A DNA stretch of 64,000 nt from Bagarius yarrelli (lineage: Eukaryota > Chordata > Actinopteri > Siluriformes > Sisoridae). Below, piece after piece: positions 37,301 through 47,826 of the stretch. The stretch is from NCBI GenBank assembly GCA_005784505.1, contig VCAZ01000136.1, positions 844,161 through 908,160 of the forward strand, written 5' to 3'. Each line of letters opens with the position of its first letter. Within the stretch, counting starts at the first letter, position 1. The position numbers and the translations under genes were made by a program. The notes beneath the pieces were generated by a model. It worked only from the letters and a program-made list of their open reading frames with translations. It was not told the DNA's origin and searched no databases.

Positions 37301-37595
37301 TGAGCTGATTTTCTGGAGATTTGTGAGACTTTTGACTCTTTGACCTTAATTCTGAACACTTTCTGTACTTGAAGCTAATGATGCCGTTGGGAGTTAAGAA
37401 GCTGTGTGTTATGTGGTTCATACTCTAGGTTTAGTCTGCCGTGGGTGTTTTTGTCTCTGGTGACTGCTAACCCCTAGATCTGTGTGTTCCAGAGAGCTGC
37501 AGCTAAAGAAGCCCATTTATCAGCGGACGGCTGCGTATGGTCATTTTGGCCGCGACTTGTTTCCGTGGGAGATTCCCAAAAAACTGCAGTACTAA
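31398..37595 (+). CDS. mat2a: S-adenosylmethionine synthase type 2 (MAT2A-like), 9 exons
   Basis: Exons: 31398-31488, 31807-31884, 31977-32099, 34117-34229, 34491-34634, 35208-35426, 36054-36236, 36344-36477, 37493-37595. Phases join into exactly 395 residues, the length of human MAT2A, with very high identity to it from memory. Visible family features: FTSESVGEGHPDKICDQISD (20-39) with catalytic His29 and Asp31; GAGDQGLMFGYATDETEE; GGWGAHGGGAFSGKDYTKVD (ATP-binding P-loop-like); C-terminal AAYGHFGRD. The enzyme makes SAM from methionine and ATP in the cytosol and nucleus. The N-terminus MNGDMNGYHNGFIDED and the residues LVKAELCRRVLVQ follow MAT2A more than MAT1A. Fish carry several MAT2A paralogues (mat2aa, mat2ab, mat2al in zebrafish) and which one this is cannot be settled here. 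Linkage to C2orf68 and usp39 fits human 2p11.2. The intron 3 donor (AAAG|GTTCGA) is unusually weak. Introns 3, 6 and 8 carry transposon-derived sequence. Confidence 0.95.
32865..33400 (+). mobile_element. piggyBac transposase C-terminal relic
   Basis: Reads YNSKMGGVDLVDRIINYY then NKWTIWMLMHFTDLASADSW, the conserved region around the last catalytic Asp of piggyBac transposases (normally YNxxMGGVDxxDQ). After a stop, degraded sequence continues to a Cys-rich segment (CLQCVTCNVH near 33332-33361), like the C-terminal cysteine-rich domain. Inside mat2a intron 3, same orientation. Broken and without an N-terminus. Confidence 0.75.
33765..33945 (+). repeat. tRNA-derived fish SINE copy
   Basis: TGACATTTACATTTCTGG, GCAGATGCTTTTATACAGAG and AAGGGCCTTGCTTAGGGGCC then AAACCACTGACCTACCATTT give the family order over about 175 bp. 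In mat2a intron 3. Confidence 0.75.
35755..35945 (+). repeat. tRNA-derived fish SINE copy
   Basis: AGACAGACACTTCTATTCAA, GAGCAGTTGAGGGTTAAAAG, GTGCTGGGAATTGAACCCAC and AACACCTAAACCATTTGATC are the landmarks. In mat2a intron 6, next to a short piece of the 42425-type repeat (35555-35640). Confidence 0.75.
36571..36690 (+). repeat. Long inverted repeat (MITE hairpin) in mat2a intron 8
   Basis: 36591-36611 is the perfect reverse complement of 36658-36678 (21 bp, AGTCAGGTGTGTTACACATGC). A further 9-bp pair (36617-36625 with 36649-36657) extends the stem past a 5-nt bulge, leaving a 23-nt loop. Weaker pairing extends outward to about 36571 and 36690. In RNA this makes a 30-bp hairpin. Confidence 0.85.
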
Positions 37596-37620
37596 CCTCT
37601 CAGACGTTCCCTCTTTCTCA

Positions 37621-37658
37621 AGCCTGCTGATGTAAATTACAGAGAAGTCTGCACGGCT
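37621..37658 (+). promoter_or_regulatory. METTL16-type hairpin 1 in mat2a 3' UTR
   Basis: TACAGAGAA at 37638-37646, 43 nt after the stop codon. Flanks can pair (AGCC/GGCT, TGC/GCA, GA/TC with a bulged C and one mismatch), placing the motif in the loop. In mammalian MAT2A such hairpins are methylated by METTL16 at the A of UAC(m6A)GAGAA, which controls last-intron splicing and mRNA stability by SAM level. Function here is inferred by homology. Confidence 0.7.
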
Positions 37659-38241
37659 GTGAAGGGAGAAAGTTTTTGCCCCCTTTAACCTATACACATC
37701 CTTTCAAATTGTAGTTAAAGAGTCTACTTGCCGAAACAATATGCAAAATATCAAGATTTATTTTGGTTAATTGCTCTTTTTAATTATACGCTATTTTAAA
37801 AAAAATCCTCCAAACACAATTTATGCACACCCACTAAGAAAAAACCTCCACACAACACGTTTGTCTTGTTCTTCCTGTGTATGACTCTTTCCACTGACGT
37901 AGTTATAAACTACTCAAACAGCTCGGCTGTACAGGTACCTACCAGGCTTCTCCATGGCTGTAGTTTCCACAACGTCAAACCTCTTAACTGATCAGAGACT
38001 CAACCAAACTGAATGCCTTTCTCTTTGTGGTCTTATGTTCTGTTTTTATGCATTTTTGTTTGTTTTTTCTACATACAAAAGCAACTTTTTTGTGGTCTTC
38101 AGTGTTTTTATGTTCTACCAAACAACCCGGTGCTGATGAAAGAGGTGGATTAAAGCTGGAGTGTGCTACCTTTTTAATGTTTATCAACACTTTCCCAGAT
38201 CATGTTTCTTTTTTTTACGTTGCTTTTTGGAGAAAACCGTG

Positions 38242-38266
38242 GCTAGTGTTTTACAGAGAAACTAGC
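38242..38266 (+). promoter_or_regulatory. METTL16-type hairpin 2 in mat2a 3' UTR
   Basis: TACAGAGAA at 38252-38260, held between GCTAGT (38242-38247) and ACTAGC (38261-38266), a perfect 6-bp stem with the motif in the loop. About 80 nt before the polyadenylation signal. Predicted m6A is 38255. Confidence 0.7.
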
Positions 38267-38347
38267 ATTGTTTACATATCCTTACACTCCCTCTCTAGTC
38301 TCTGAGATCATTTATTTTACCCCTTCTGCTTATTTATATCTGTGAAC

Positions 38348-38353
38348 AATAAA
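38348..38353 (+). terminator. mat2a polyadenylation signal
   Basis: AATAAA, followed within about 40 nt by a GT-rich stretch (GTTGGATGTGTTC). This gives a 3' UTR of about 775 nt containing both METTL16-type hairpins. Confidence 0.65.
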
Positions 38354-38576
38354 ACATCTCGCATTCTCCCAAGAGTTGGATGTGTTCTCGTTAATTACAA
38401 CAAAAAAAGAAAAGATTTTGTTGTAATGATACAAAATGCCTTAACATGGATTTGTCCCAGTTTTCTGTAACTTGTTTTTGGGAGAAGCAGTGTGTGGGAA
38501 GGAGCCTGTCTACCAGGTGCTGACTGGATTAGGGAAAAAAGTCAAGATACGTACTATGAACCTTTTTAAAAGACTG

Positions 38577-41493
38577 AGGCTCCGTCCGAAATCATATACT
38601 TCCCTACTATATAGTAGTCAAAACTGGGTATGTTAGGTGAGTAGTACCTGTATTTTTAAGGATGCATATAATAGGCACTTTTTAAATAGTAAACTGCTTA
38701 TTCATACAATCATGGAACTATTTAAATATCTTATGATTTTTTTTTTTTTTACATTTTTTAACTTTATTTTTTAATCATTTTTGTGCCTTAGAAAAACTTA
38801 AATAAATAAGAGAGAAATTATAAATCAAATTTGAAAAAAAAAATATGGCTTGTAAGTCTTAATGATTTTACATCACGCATTCACCAAAACTACCGAGTGG
38901 GGCCTAACAGTGCAGGCTGTGCAGCACTAAACATGACATTATTGTATCTTCTCCTTTAGGCTGTTCCCTTTTAGGGGTTACCACAGCGAATCGTCTGCTG
39001 TCTCCGCCCAACCTTATTCTCTACATCCTCTTCACTCACACCCATCAACTTCATGTCCTCGTTTATCCCAACCATATACCTCTCTCTTGGATCTTCTTCT
39101 TTGCCTTCTGCCTGTTAGCTTCATTTAAAACATCCTCCTACCAATATATTCACTTTTCCCCCTTTGTACATGTGGAAAACATCTGACATAAGCCATCATC
39201 CTCTAATGAACTCGTTGATAATCCTGTCCAAACCTATCACAACCAAAGAAAACCTCAACATCTTCAGCTCTGCTTCTTCCAGCACATGTACGTGTTCTTG
39301 CTACGACTGACTTTCATGCCTCTTCCAGAGCAAACCTCCACCTCTCCAAGTTTTCCTCCACCTGTCTTCTCTGCTCTCACTAGAGATCACAATGTCATCT
39401 GCAAACATCATTGTCCAAGGAGATTCCTGTCTGACCTCGTCTGTCACCCAATCCATCACCACAGCAAACAAGAAGGGGCTCAGAGCTGATCCCTGATGCA
39501 GTCCCATCTCTACATTGAACTCCTCTGTTTGACCTACTGCACACCTCACCACTGTCCTGCTTCCCTTAAACATATCCTGCACCACCCTGACATACTTATT
39601 CCTGACGTCCTCATGCAATACCACAGCTCTTCTCTTGTTACCCCGTCATATGCTTTCTCCAGGTTTACAGAAACACAATGCAGCTCCCTATGACCATCTC
39701 TGTACTTCTCCGTAAGCATTCTCAGAGCAAAGATTGCATCTGTAGTGCTCTTTCTGGGCATAAAACCATACTACTGCTCACAAATATGTTCTACTGTTCT
39801 TAACCTAGCTTCCACTACTCTTTTCCATACCTTCATTGTATGACTCATCAACTTCATTCACCTGTAGTTGCAACTTTGCACATCACCCTTGTTCTATTTC
39901 TCCATTTCTAAGGCATCTTCTCCCTCACTAAAATCCTGGGGGAATTAAACCTAGTAAGAAATTCCACTGCTGCCTCACCCAGCTTTTCATCCTCTTCAAA
40001 GCCATCCTTACTTCATATGTACTAATCTTTTGAACTTCCTGTTTACCTCTTCTACCCTTTTCTCCCTCTCCTTTTCCTCAACACTTCAAAGTACTTCTTC
40101 CATCTTCTCTGTACACTCTCCTCAGTTGTGAGCACCTTTCCATCTCTATGCTTAATAATCCTAACCTGCTGCATATCCTTCCCATCTCGATCCGTCTGCC
40201 TTGCTGACCTGAAGTCCTTCTCTTCTTCTCTAGTGTCTAACCTGTACAACTCATCATATGCCTTCTGCTTGGCCTTAGCCACTTCACGCTGTACTGCAAA
40301 TCCTGGTATTTCTGTCTACTTTTCTAAGTCTTTTCTATTTCCCACTTCTTGGCTAACCTTTTTTTCTGTATACTATCCTGAACATTCTCATTCCACCACT
40401 AAGTCTCTATTTTCTTTCTCCTTCTATATGACATATATGATCTAGAACTTTTCTTCCTGTCTCCTTGTTCACTTCTGCTGTAGTTTGCCATTCATCTAAA
40501 AACAGTAGCTGACCGCCCAGAGCCTGTTTCAACTCCTGTCTAAATTCTTCACAGTACTGTTCCTTTTTCAACTTCCACCACTTGATTTTTCTTCTCCACC
40601 TTTAAACTCTTTCTCCTCCAGACCAACATCACCACCATCCTACACACCACCAGTCTATGCTGTCTGGCTACACTCTCTCCCACCACAACTTTACAGTCGC
40701 TAATCTCTTTCGATCACTTCGTCTACATTAGATGTAATCTACCATCACTCCTTCCTCCTTTCTTATAAGTCACTATATGCTCCTCTCTTTTCTGGAAAAA
40801 AGTATTTACCACAGCCATCTCCATCCTCTTAGCAAAGTCTACTATCATCTGTCCTTCACTGTTCCTTTTCCTGACCCCAAACCTGCCCAACACTTTATCA
40901 CCTCTGTTCCCCTCACCAACATATCCATTAACAACCCACAACCTACTTGTGGGGCATAACCATTTAAAACATTCACCATCAGCCCTTCAATTTCTACCTT
41001 TAGACTCATCACCCTGTCTGTCAATCTTTTTACCTCCAGAACATTCTTCACAAACTCCTCTTTCAGGATCACGCCCTAACCCCATTTCTCTTCCTATCCA
41101 AACCATGATGAAACAACTCATGAACCCCAATCCAATACTGTGAGTCTTACTACCCTTCCAACTGGTCCATATCCGCCAGCTCTTTACATTTCTCTGTCAT
41201 TGTCCCAACGTTCAGCGTCCCTATTCTCAGTCCTACACTCTTGCATTTCCTCTTCTCTTTCTATTAACGTGTCCTCCTTTCTTCCTCCTTTGACCAACAG
41301 AAGCAATTTCCGCTGGCACCCTGTATGTCAACAGGGTCATTGTTAAACCGGGCTTTGACCGATCCGGTATAATACTGGGGAATAATTGTTATATTGTTTT
41401 TGTAAGCACATACTTGCTGTATTTATCGGTCAAAAAGTGCACACTTGATTAAATGTAGTACATACTTTGGTTGTTTGCAATTTCGGACCAAAC
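38577..41493. mobile_element. MITE split by a LINE insertion
   Basis: The left end GGCTCCGTCCGAAATCATAT with ACTATATAGTAGTC (38577-38720) and the right end TATACTTTGG-like then TTTCGGACCAAACC (41400-41493) are inverted ends of the fish GTCCGAAAT MITE type. Between them lies the RTE-like LINE (38957-41345). Confidence 0.55.
38957..41345 (-). mobile_element. RTE-like non-LTR retrotransposon ORF2 relic
   Basis: Minus-strand frames give, from 5' to 3': endonuclease pieces (LKVEIEGLMVNVLNGYAPQV near 41000; GRFGVRKRNSEGQMIVDFAKR near 40860), a linker (40280-40050), and reverse transcriptase pieces (KSTTDAIFALRMLTEKYRDG then NLEKAYDGV near 39700; GLHQGSALSPFLFAVVMDWV then MMFADDIVI near 39400). The FADD catalytic motif is kept, but stops and frameshifts separate the pieces, so it is dead. 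About 2.4 kb, between mat2a and C2orf68. The clade assignment is from motif memory. Confidence 0.8.
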
Positions 41494-42424
41494 CTAAGAT
41501 GCTCTTTAACTGCAAAAGATCTCACAAACTGCTCATCTACACCAGTTTATTCCAACAACTTAAAAATATTATTTTAAAAATAATTATTTAAAAAACAATA
41601 AGGTCCGGTATGTAACTTGTAAAACATGACAATGCTGAAATATCTGGTGTATGAAGATGATGTAAGTACCTAAAATTATACACTGAGTGTGTGTCTTCAT
41701 GAGAATCATCCAAGAGGCAGATCCTATTTCACATGTGAATTCTTCTTGGAGTCCTGCAGTTTAATTCTCTTTAGCTAAATGCGTATTATTTTAAAACCAT
41801 CTCAGCTGTATAAGCACCAGCAGCAGTGTGTCAAAATCTGTTAAATACTGCATTTTTCCTCCGATTGGCAATGAAAGCTAGTCGAGCTGCATGAATTGAA
41901 GGAGAGTCAGATTAACCCGCTTCTGTCAAGCGGTTATTAATATCACCAAAGCTTAAATGACTTGGGAAAAGGGTCATGGTGGTCATTAAAAAACACCGGC
42001 TTGTATCTGATTACATTTAATGTCATACAGTAAAAAGTACATAAGAAGTGAAAGTAACTTTTCTGTTTTTATTTGAACTAAGCTGTAAAATAATCTGATA
42101 TTAATTTTAATTGATTATTAATCACATACTTTTGAAATTGTAAATTAGCTCAGAATTATTCTAACTTAGTAGCTTTACTAATTACTCTATATTTTTATAT
42201 TATAGACTTAAACTTCATTCCTGATACCACACACACAAAAGTGTGGCTCTTACTCACCTACACTGTGTTTGATTTAGTGTAAGTTAGTTTGTTGTGTGTA
42301 ACACGTGGCCAGCTGTTCTAAGCAGTGTAGACAGAAAACACAAGATCATGAGACAAGATTTATTTAAATTTGACTAAACTCTGCCCTCTGGTGCGGTACC
42401 TGCGAACAGCCTTTAGTTTAGCTC

Positions 42425-42860
42425 ACAATACACTATATGCTCAAATGTTTGTGGACACCTTACCAGCAAACCCACATAACTGGTTATTTTTCAACAAATA
42501 TTTTAAAGTCTGAAGCGCACAGGTGTCTGAAACATCTTTGTTTGTAAAATTACATTCTTCACTGGAGACTCAAACCTGGTTCCAGTATAACAATGTCCCT
42601 ATGCATAAATCCCCTGATCTCCACGAAGACATCCTGTGTTCTGGATATATTTTGTGGTGGAAGAAACTCTCATGTCCTGTAGAAAGTCAACTCAACCCTT
42701 AAAACTGAACACCTTTAGGATAAACTGAAACCCCTACTGAACCCCAGACCTCCTCACCTCAACATTAGTGTCTAATCTCACTTATACTATTCAAACTGAA
42801 TCAACACAAATCCACATATTTACATGACACAATCTAGTGGATAACCTGCACAGAAGTGTG
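42425..42860 (+). repeat. Interspersed DNA repeat (ACTATATG..TGTGGACACC start)
   Basis: Begins ACACTATATGCTCAAATGTT then TGTGGACACCTTACCA, a very common teleost repeat end. The interior matches, in reverse, 23190-23430. No open frame. Confidence 0.65.
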
Positions 42861-43560
42861 GAGATTATTATAGGCGAAAGAGTTAGATACACATCTGAAA
42901 CAGGATGTTAAAAAAAACAGAAGGAATAGATAGGGGTGAGGAAAAATGACAAAGAATGGATGGAAGAAAAGACTCGTCAGAAGAAAGCATGGGTGGCGAT
43001 AGTATGAGAGGGAGTGGAGTCACACGGTTTATTGGAACCCGTGACAACTTCCAACGGAGATGTTTAACACCAGTAGAGGTACCAGCTTTTTCAGTGGTAT
43101 CAGGAAGAATAACAGTGTCGGTTTGTGTTTCGACATCACAGGTTCAGGGAGGAAAACTACATGCACAGGCGACGTATTTTCCTCCAGAGTGCATAGATGG
43201 ATGAGTCGGATGTATTCCCTACGTTTAGCAGTTAAACAGGCTAGAGGGAGTGAAAGAGAGAAAAGAGTTAAGTAATAAAGTAACGCAGGTCATAATTTTT
43301 ACACAATATGGTCTTAAATAGATAAGTAATTATAAACTGTGTACTGAATTAAAGTACTGAATTAAAAGAAATCATTATAGAAAACAAAATAGGTGATTCT
43401 AGAGTGATTAGACTAAATAGGTGATTCTAAAAAATAACTTAGAAATAGTTTAAGTAACAACAAAAAATATATATAAAAACTTCTATAAAAGTAAATAAAA
43501 ATTAAACTTAAGCATTGTCAGCAAGTAAATGTCCAAAGATTTTAAAAAAATCCACGGCGG
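42861..43560. other. Intergenic, no gene recognised
   Basis: Contains overlapping open frames of 71-82 codons at 42956-43275, with no recognisable domain and no splice sites of note. AT-rich after 43280. Confidence 0.4.
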
Positions 43561-43789
43561 AAGGGTCTCGGTTTGAAAGGCTTTTATATTGACAAACTTT
43601 TTTTTATACAAACTTTTCTTTTCATTTTTATCTCAAAATGAGAAAATTACATCACAATGCAACCCAGATCACAAGGTATTATTACCTTACAATGTAATTA
43701 CATCACAATGTACAATTACATCATTCAATTACATCATTCTATTGGAAATCTAATTGGATAAATTTTGAAATAATGAAAATTCATTGGTT

Positions 43790-44055
43790 AAGAAAAGGGC
43801 GGGACTAAATTTGATGGGTATAAAAAGACTGGGTTTTCAGCGAACCCTGGTACTTGCCTTTGAGATTGCACTCTGTATGAAGGTGGTGCTTTTTTGCTTG
43901 TGCCATTTATTGTTGGAAAGATTGCCTTCTGTTGGATCCTCTGAATGATTGCTGACTGCAATAAATTGGAGATTTTTTCTCTTCTCACCTTGGACTCCTG
44001 ACTTTTTATTCTTTTTAGAAGTTTATTATTTTTTTTGATAATTTACTTAGAACAT
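43790..44055 (+). mobile_element. Possible solo LTR or LTR fragment
   Basis: TATAAAAAG at about 43819, then 140 bp later AATAAA (43960-43965) followed by a T-rich stretch (GGAGATTTTTTCTCTTCTCA) and TTTTTATTCTTTTT. This TATA-to-polyA spacing is typical of a retroviral-like U3/R/U5. Exact TG..CA ends and a target duplication were not identified, and no internal region follows. Confidence 0.3.
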
Positions 44056-44439
44056 AGTGGAAATTGGCTCAGCTTGTGACACCCCTACGAATGCGTCCCC
44101 TCAGAGGTGGGCTCTGAGTTCCGACAGTGACACAGATCGGATTTGATTCATGACAGTGTAAGCAGGAAAAAACACATGGATACCAATATTTTCAGATTGG
44201 ATTCAGGCCTCATTCATATGTGGTAATAATTAAGCCTTAAATACACACGTTTATAATTGTTTAAATCTACAGTCACATTTCTGCACGTTTTTGTTTAACA
44301 ATAAAATCTGTCATTTATTTGGTGTAATTAGTTTTCCCTAAAAATATTTACATGCAAATACTCACTTTTCTTTCTTCTGTAAAACAGAATCAATACTTTT
44401 CCAGATGGTTATATTATATTCCTGTTTAACAGTCAGTGT

Positions 44440-44815
44440 CACTTAGGAACCTTTATTATATGTTCCTTATTTTGAGGATAATGATGAGGAAAGCCTTTCA
44501 CGGACCGAGACTCCAGAGTCTCCATAAAGCTGTTCTTCGAGACTGATTTAAGTTGCTTACACACACAGTGTAACTGCATAATTCCTGCTACCTGTTTTTC
44601 AACCAAATGAGGATGGGTTCTCTGTTGAGTCTGGTCCCTCTCCCTTCCTATTCTATCTTAGGGAGTTTTTTCTTTGCCACCGTCACCCCGGCTTGCTCAT
44701 CAGAGACAAACTGAGTTCTGATTAATTTTCATCTTATAATTTGAATAATTTAATAAATTTGTGTAAAGTAAAATAACCATTGTAAAAAGCGCTACACAAA
44801 AATTGAATTGGAGTC
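44440..44815 (+). repeat. Interspersed repeat, LINE 3' UTR-like
   Basis: Contains CTATTCTATCTTAGGGAGTT, TTTGCCACCGTCACCC and GCTTGCTCATCAGAGACAAA, a common teleost interspersed segment, then GTAAAAAGCGCTACACAAAA and TTGAATTG, the reverse of the 13505 repeat start. No coding capacity. Confidence 0.55.
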
Positions 44816-45925
44816 AGGACAGGTGACTGGGTTAAATTTGGGACATCAATAATTAGGTAAATAAGGGTTCTTCGTTTAGTGACACATCGAGTAAAAGTAC
44901 TAACCAGTGCACATCTGGAACACCACAGAGGATCAGATGTTCTAGAGATGCTTTGAAATCTAGGCTGTTAATTATCACATTCATGTCCTTACTCTTGCCT
45001 ATTTTTTCTGCTTTCAACACTGAGATCTTTGTGACGGATGACTGGCTGCATCAGTGACAGGACACTAAGACATCAATAACATTCATGTCAATGGTTTTAA
45101 TGGTATGGCTAATGAACGAGCAAGATTTTCTTATCCACCTCCTTTGTCAGCTCAGTCACAATCTCCGACCCACAGCATTACTGGGTTTATACAGTCATGT
45201 GGGAATACAGAACCTTAAGCTTAAAAGCACTTATAAAGCACTCATACTGCATACAAAACATCCTCAACAACTTACATTTACACAAACTTTTTCCCCCAGA
45301 TTTTTGCTTTTGCAAGAAAACAAGACATACAAAAATGTAATAAAAAAAGAATAATTTCCTTTTATGAGCAAAGAAATCAGCGCTATAAATAGAACTCAAG
45401 GCAGTCTGATGATCATTCTTTTCATAATGGAAAATAATTTAAGACAGAAGCTCTCGTGAGACCAGAGCTCACATGACCATCATAAACCAATGTTAATAAG
45501 ACCACTGTGTGTATAATAGACAGAATTTATTCGACCTCCATGCTGTGATCTCAGTTTTTGTCCAGATGTCAGAGGTCACATGATATTTTCTCTTGGGCTA
45601 AAAAATTCTTTTAAGAGTTCAGTTCAGTAAACATGATAAGAGCACATACTATTCTATACAATAAACCCTTTTTTGAAATGATGTGTGGAGATAAAAATCC
45701 AGATGTTCACGAATGAGATCTTATCTGCTTCCTGTTTTTGAGCGGCATGTGCCACATCATGATTATTATTACTATAATGTGGGAAGTAGACGTGGTTTTC
45801 ACCGTGTAGAGAACTGAGGAACATCATGACTGTTGATGTCTTGCTGCGCTCCTGTTGTCTCGTGTGTGTATTTCACACATTCCAACAGTCTTTGTTGTTC
45901 TATCAAGTTGCCGAGTTTTGTTGTA
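44816..45925. other. Intergenic; downstream region of the C2orf68 homologue
   Basis: No gene recognised. TTTATT at 45526-45531 is an AATAAA on the minus strand, about 400 nt after the C2orf68 stop codon, and may be its polyadenylation signal. Confidence 0.45.
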
Positions 45926-45927
45926 CC

Positions 45928-47268
45928 TCAGCGCTTGTCTCGCCTCTTGTCCATTTCTCTGGTGATTCGTGTCACTAGCGCTGCTCTCACGTCCACGTCC
46001 AGGACGTTTTCCCGCTCCACGCGTTCTACTACATGTTCAGCCTTATCCTCCTGTAGCAAATCAGCAAATACACCATTTGGAATTGCATTATTGCTGTATG
46101 CCTTTCTTCCTTAAATCAGTTGGAACAGTGTTTGGCTTTCATAGTTCCAGTGAAGGAATAATATATTTCTACACCATATAAAAACCTTCCAGACACCTGT
46201 GTGCTTTAACTTTGTGACAAAAGATTGAGAAAAACACACTTTTATAATGTATTTGTGTGATGATTTAAATTTGCATGACAAAATGTAAAAAAGTGCAAAA
46301 TGTCTACCCTACATGACTACCTGCCTTATAAACAATAATGGAGGTCACATGGCCGCTGTCAGCCTCGTAGTCAAGCCAGAAGAGTTCAGTGCCTGCGTTC
46401 TCCTGCTCGGTGCTTGAGCCGCTCTCGTTCCACTCCTCTACCTCACCAGCAGCTCCGGCCTCCGAGCCACCTGCAGCACGGAACACGTAAATCTTACTGA
46501 GAATGTTTGTAACATAATAATAATAACAATAACCATAATAATAACAAAAATTAATAACAATCTGTGCTGCGGTTAATAAACAAACCTGCCACGTTCACAC
46601 ATTCAGAGACTCCCAGATACAAAGCGACTAATCATCATTCATTTTAATATCAATCATTTACATTTATAATGTCCAGTATATTCCAGTATTTAGATATAAG
46701 TCAAGCTGGATAAATTTATCTGCAAAATAACAAATGTTTTGGAATTTAAAATTAAAGCCCTCTGGTCTGTCAGCTGGATGTGTGTTTATTATGGGACTGA
46801 AGGTAAGTGAGAATGTTACTGCGATGGCGGGGATGATAAACCTCCCGGTCAGGTCTGCGGGGTCGCCTCGGGGCTGCCGTGTGTCTGCGCTTCTGCTGCT
46901 CTTTGGCCTGTTTCACCTCCCGGTCATAATCATCCCTGCAAAAGAACACACTGATTAGAGGAAGCATCAAAAACAAACCGCTTCATGACGTACAAAAAAT
47001 ATCTGGTGTCCACAAGTATTATTATTAAACCCACATACTGCAGTGAAACGTGTATACATCAGACAGAAATGAAGAAAAACACTATTAAAGCCCATTAATG
47101 AGGACTAATATTAGCCTGTTAGCTAACTTTTAGTTTACGTCGCTATATGATCAGTCACCTGGCGATCTGATTTCTCCGGATATGGTGCAGAAATCCGTGA
47201 TTCATATCCAGCCGACCGCCGGGTTTATATTTCTGTGTTTCCCCTTCGGCATTTTGCAAAACTTCCAT
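45928..47268 (-). CDS. c2orf68: UPF0561 protein C2orf68 homologue, 4 exons
   Basis: Minus-strand exons: 47268-47159, 46935-46820, 46470-46325, 46050-45928. They join in phase to 164 residues, close to human C2orf68 (about 166). Conserved blocks: YKPGGRLDMNHGFLHHIRRN (14-33) with QIARDDYDREVKQAKEQQKR next; RRHTAAPRRPRRPDREVYHPRHR (a very basic stretch); and FWLDYEADSGHVTSIIVYK before the last intron. The C-terminus ends EMDKRRDKR. Function is unknown in any species, to my knowledge; the basic, low-complexity N-terminal half suggests an unstructured protein. The third intron is best read as GC-AG: AAG|GCAGGT joins in frame to an exon that matches the human C-terminus, whereas the nearby GT donor leads to a stop after about three codons. 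Head-to-head with usp39, 558 bp between the ATGs. Confidence 0.88.
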
Positions 47269-47826
47269 ATCTCAGATCAAAAAAAACAACTAACTGATGA
47301 AAAGACTTCAGTACATCCTCAGTGACGCTTTAATGCTGGCCAACAAAAAGTCACTCGGAGTTTTATACAACAACAAAAAATAAATCTGACTAAACAAAGG
47401 TAAACATCCTTTTTTTAAAAGATATATAATTATTTGTAAATTCCTGCAATTATATAGACGCATAACTCTTTAAAAATCCCTAAATTCGCTACGTTTATAT
47501 TCAATCCCGTAAAAAAAAATTTTAAACCGGGAGATTCTAGCGTATTCGCTTTTAACGCAGCGCTGACGTTTAGTCCACACCTGTATTCAGAACAATCCTG
47601 TCCACTTTACTGTAATTGGTCAGACGAAACCTCTCGCGTAAGCGGTGACAGAACGGTAAAACTGCTACAGCCGGATTAGCCAACCATAGAGCAGAGCAAA
47701 GAATACTATCAGCCAATGACGGACGGGAGGCGGATTTAGCAGAATATGGGTGGGGGAAAAATTTGTCTGCGCTAATTCATTGAGCTCAGAGGTTCCAGTG
47801 TTTGTTTGTTCATAAAAAAGAAACTA
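47269..47826. promoter_or_regulatory. Bidirectional promoter, C2orf68 homologue / usp39
   Basis: The 558-bp spacer between two divergent ATGs. It holds two CCAAT boxes in opposite orientation (ATTGG at 47615-47619, CCAAT at 47713-47717), a CTCTCGCG-type CpG stretch at 47630-47640 and a GC-rich ACGGACGGGAGGCGG at 47719-47733. No TATA box was recognised in either direction. Shared regulation is inferred from the arrangement. Confidence 0.6.

Noticed and set aside
39301..41072. Intact reverse transcriptase gene
   Set aside because: Endonuclease and RT motifs lie in different frames, separated by stops; it is a dead LINE.
42956..43275. Two overlapping frames of 82 and 71 codons as a small gene
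   Set aside because: No domain, no splice or promoter signal, and two frames open at once suggests chance.
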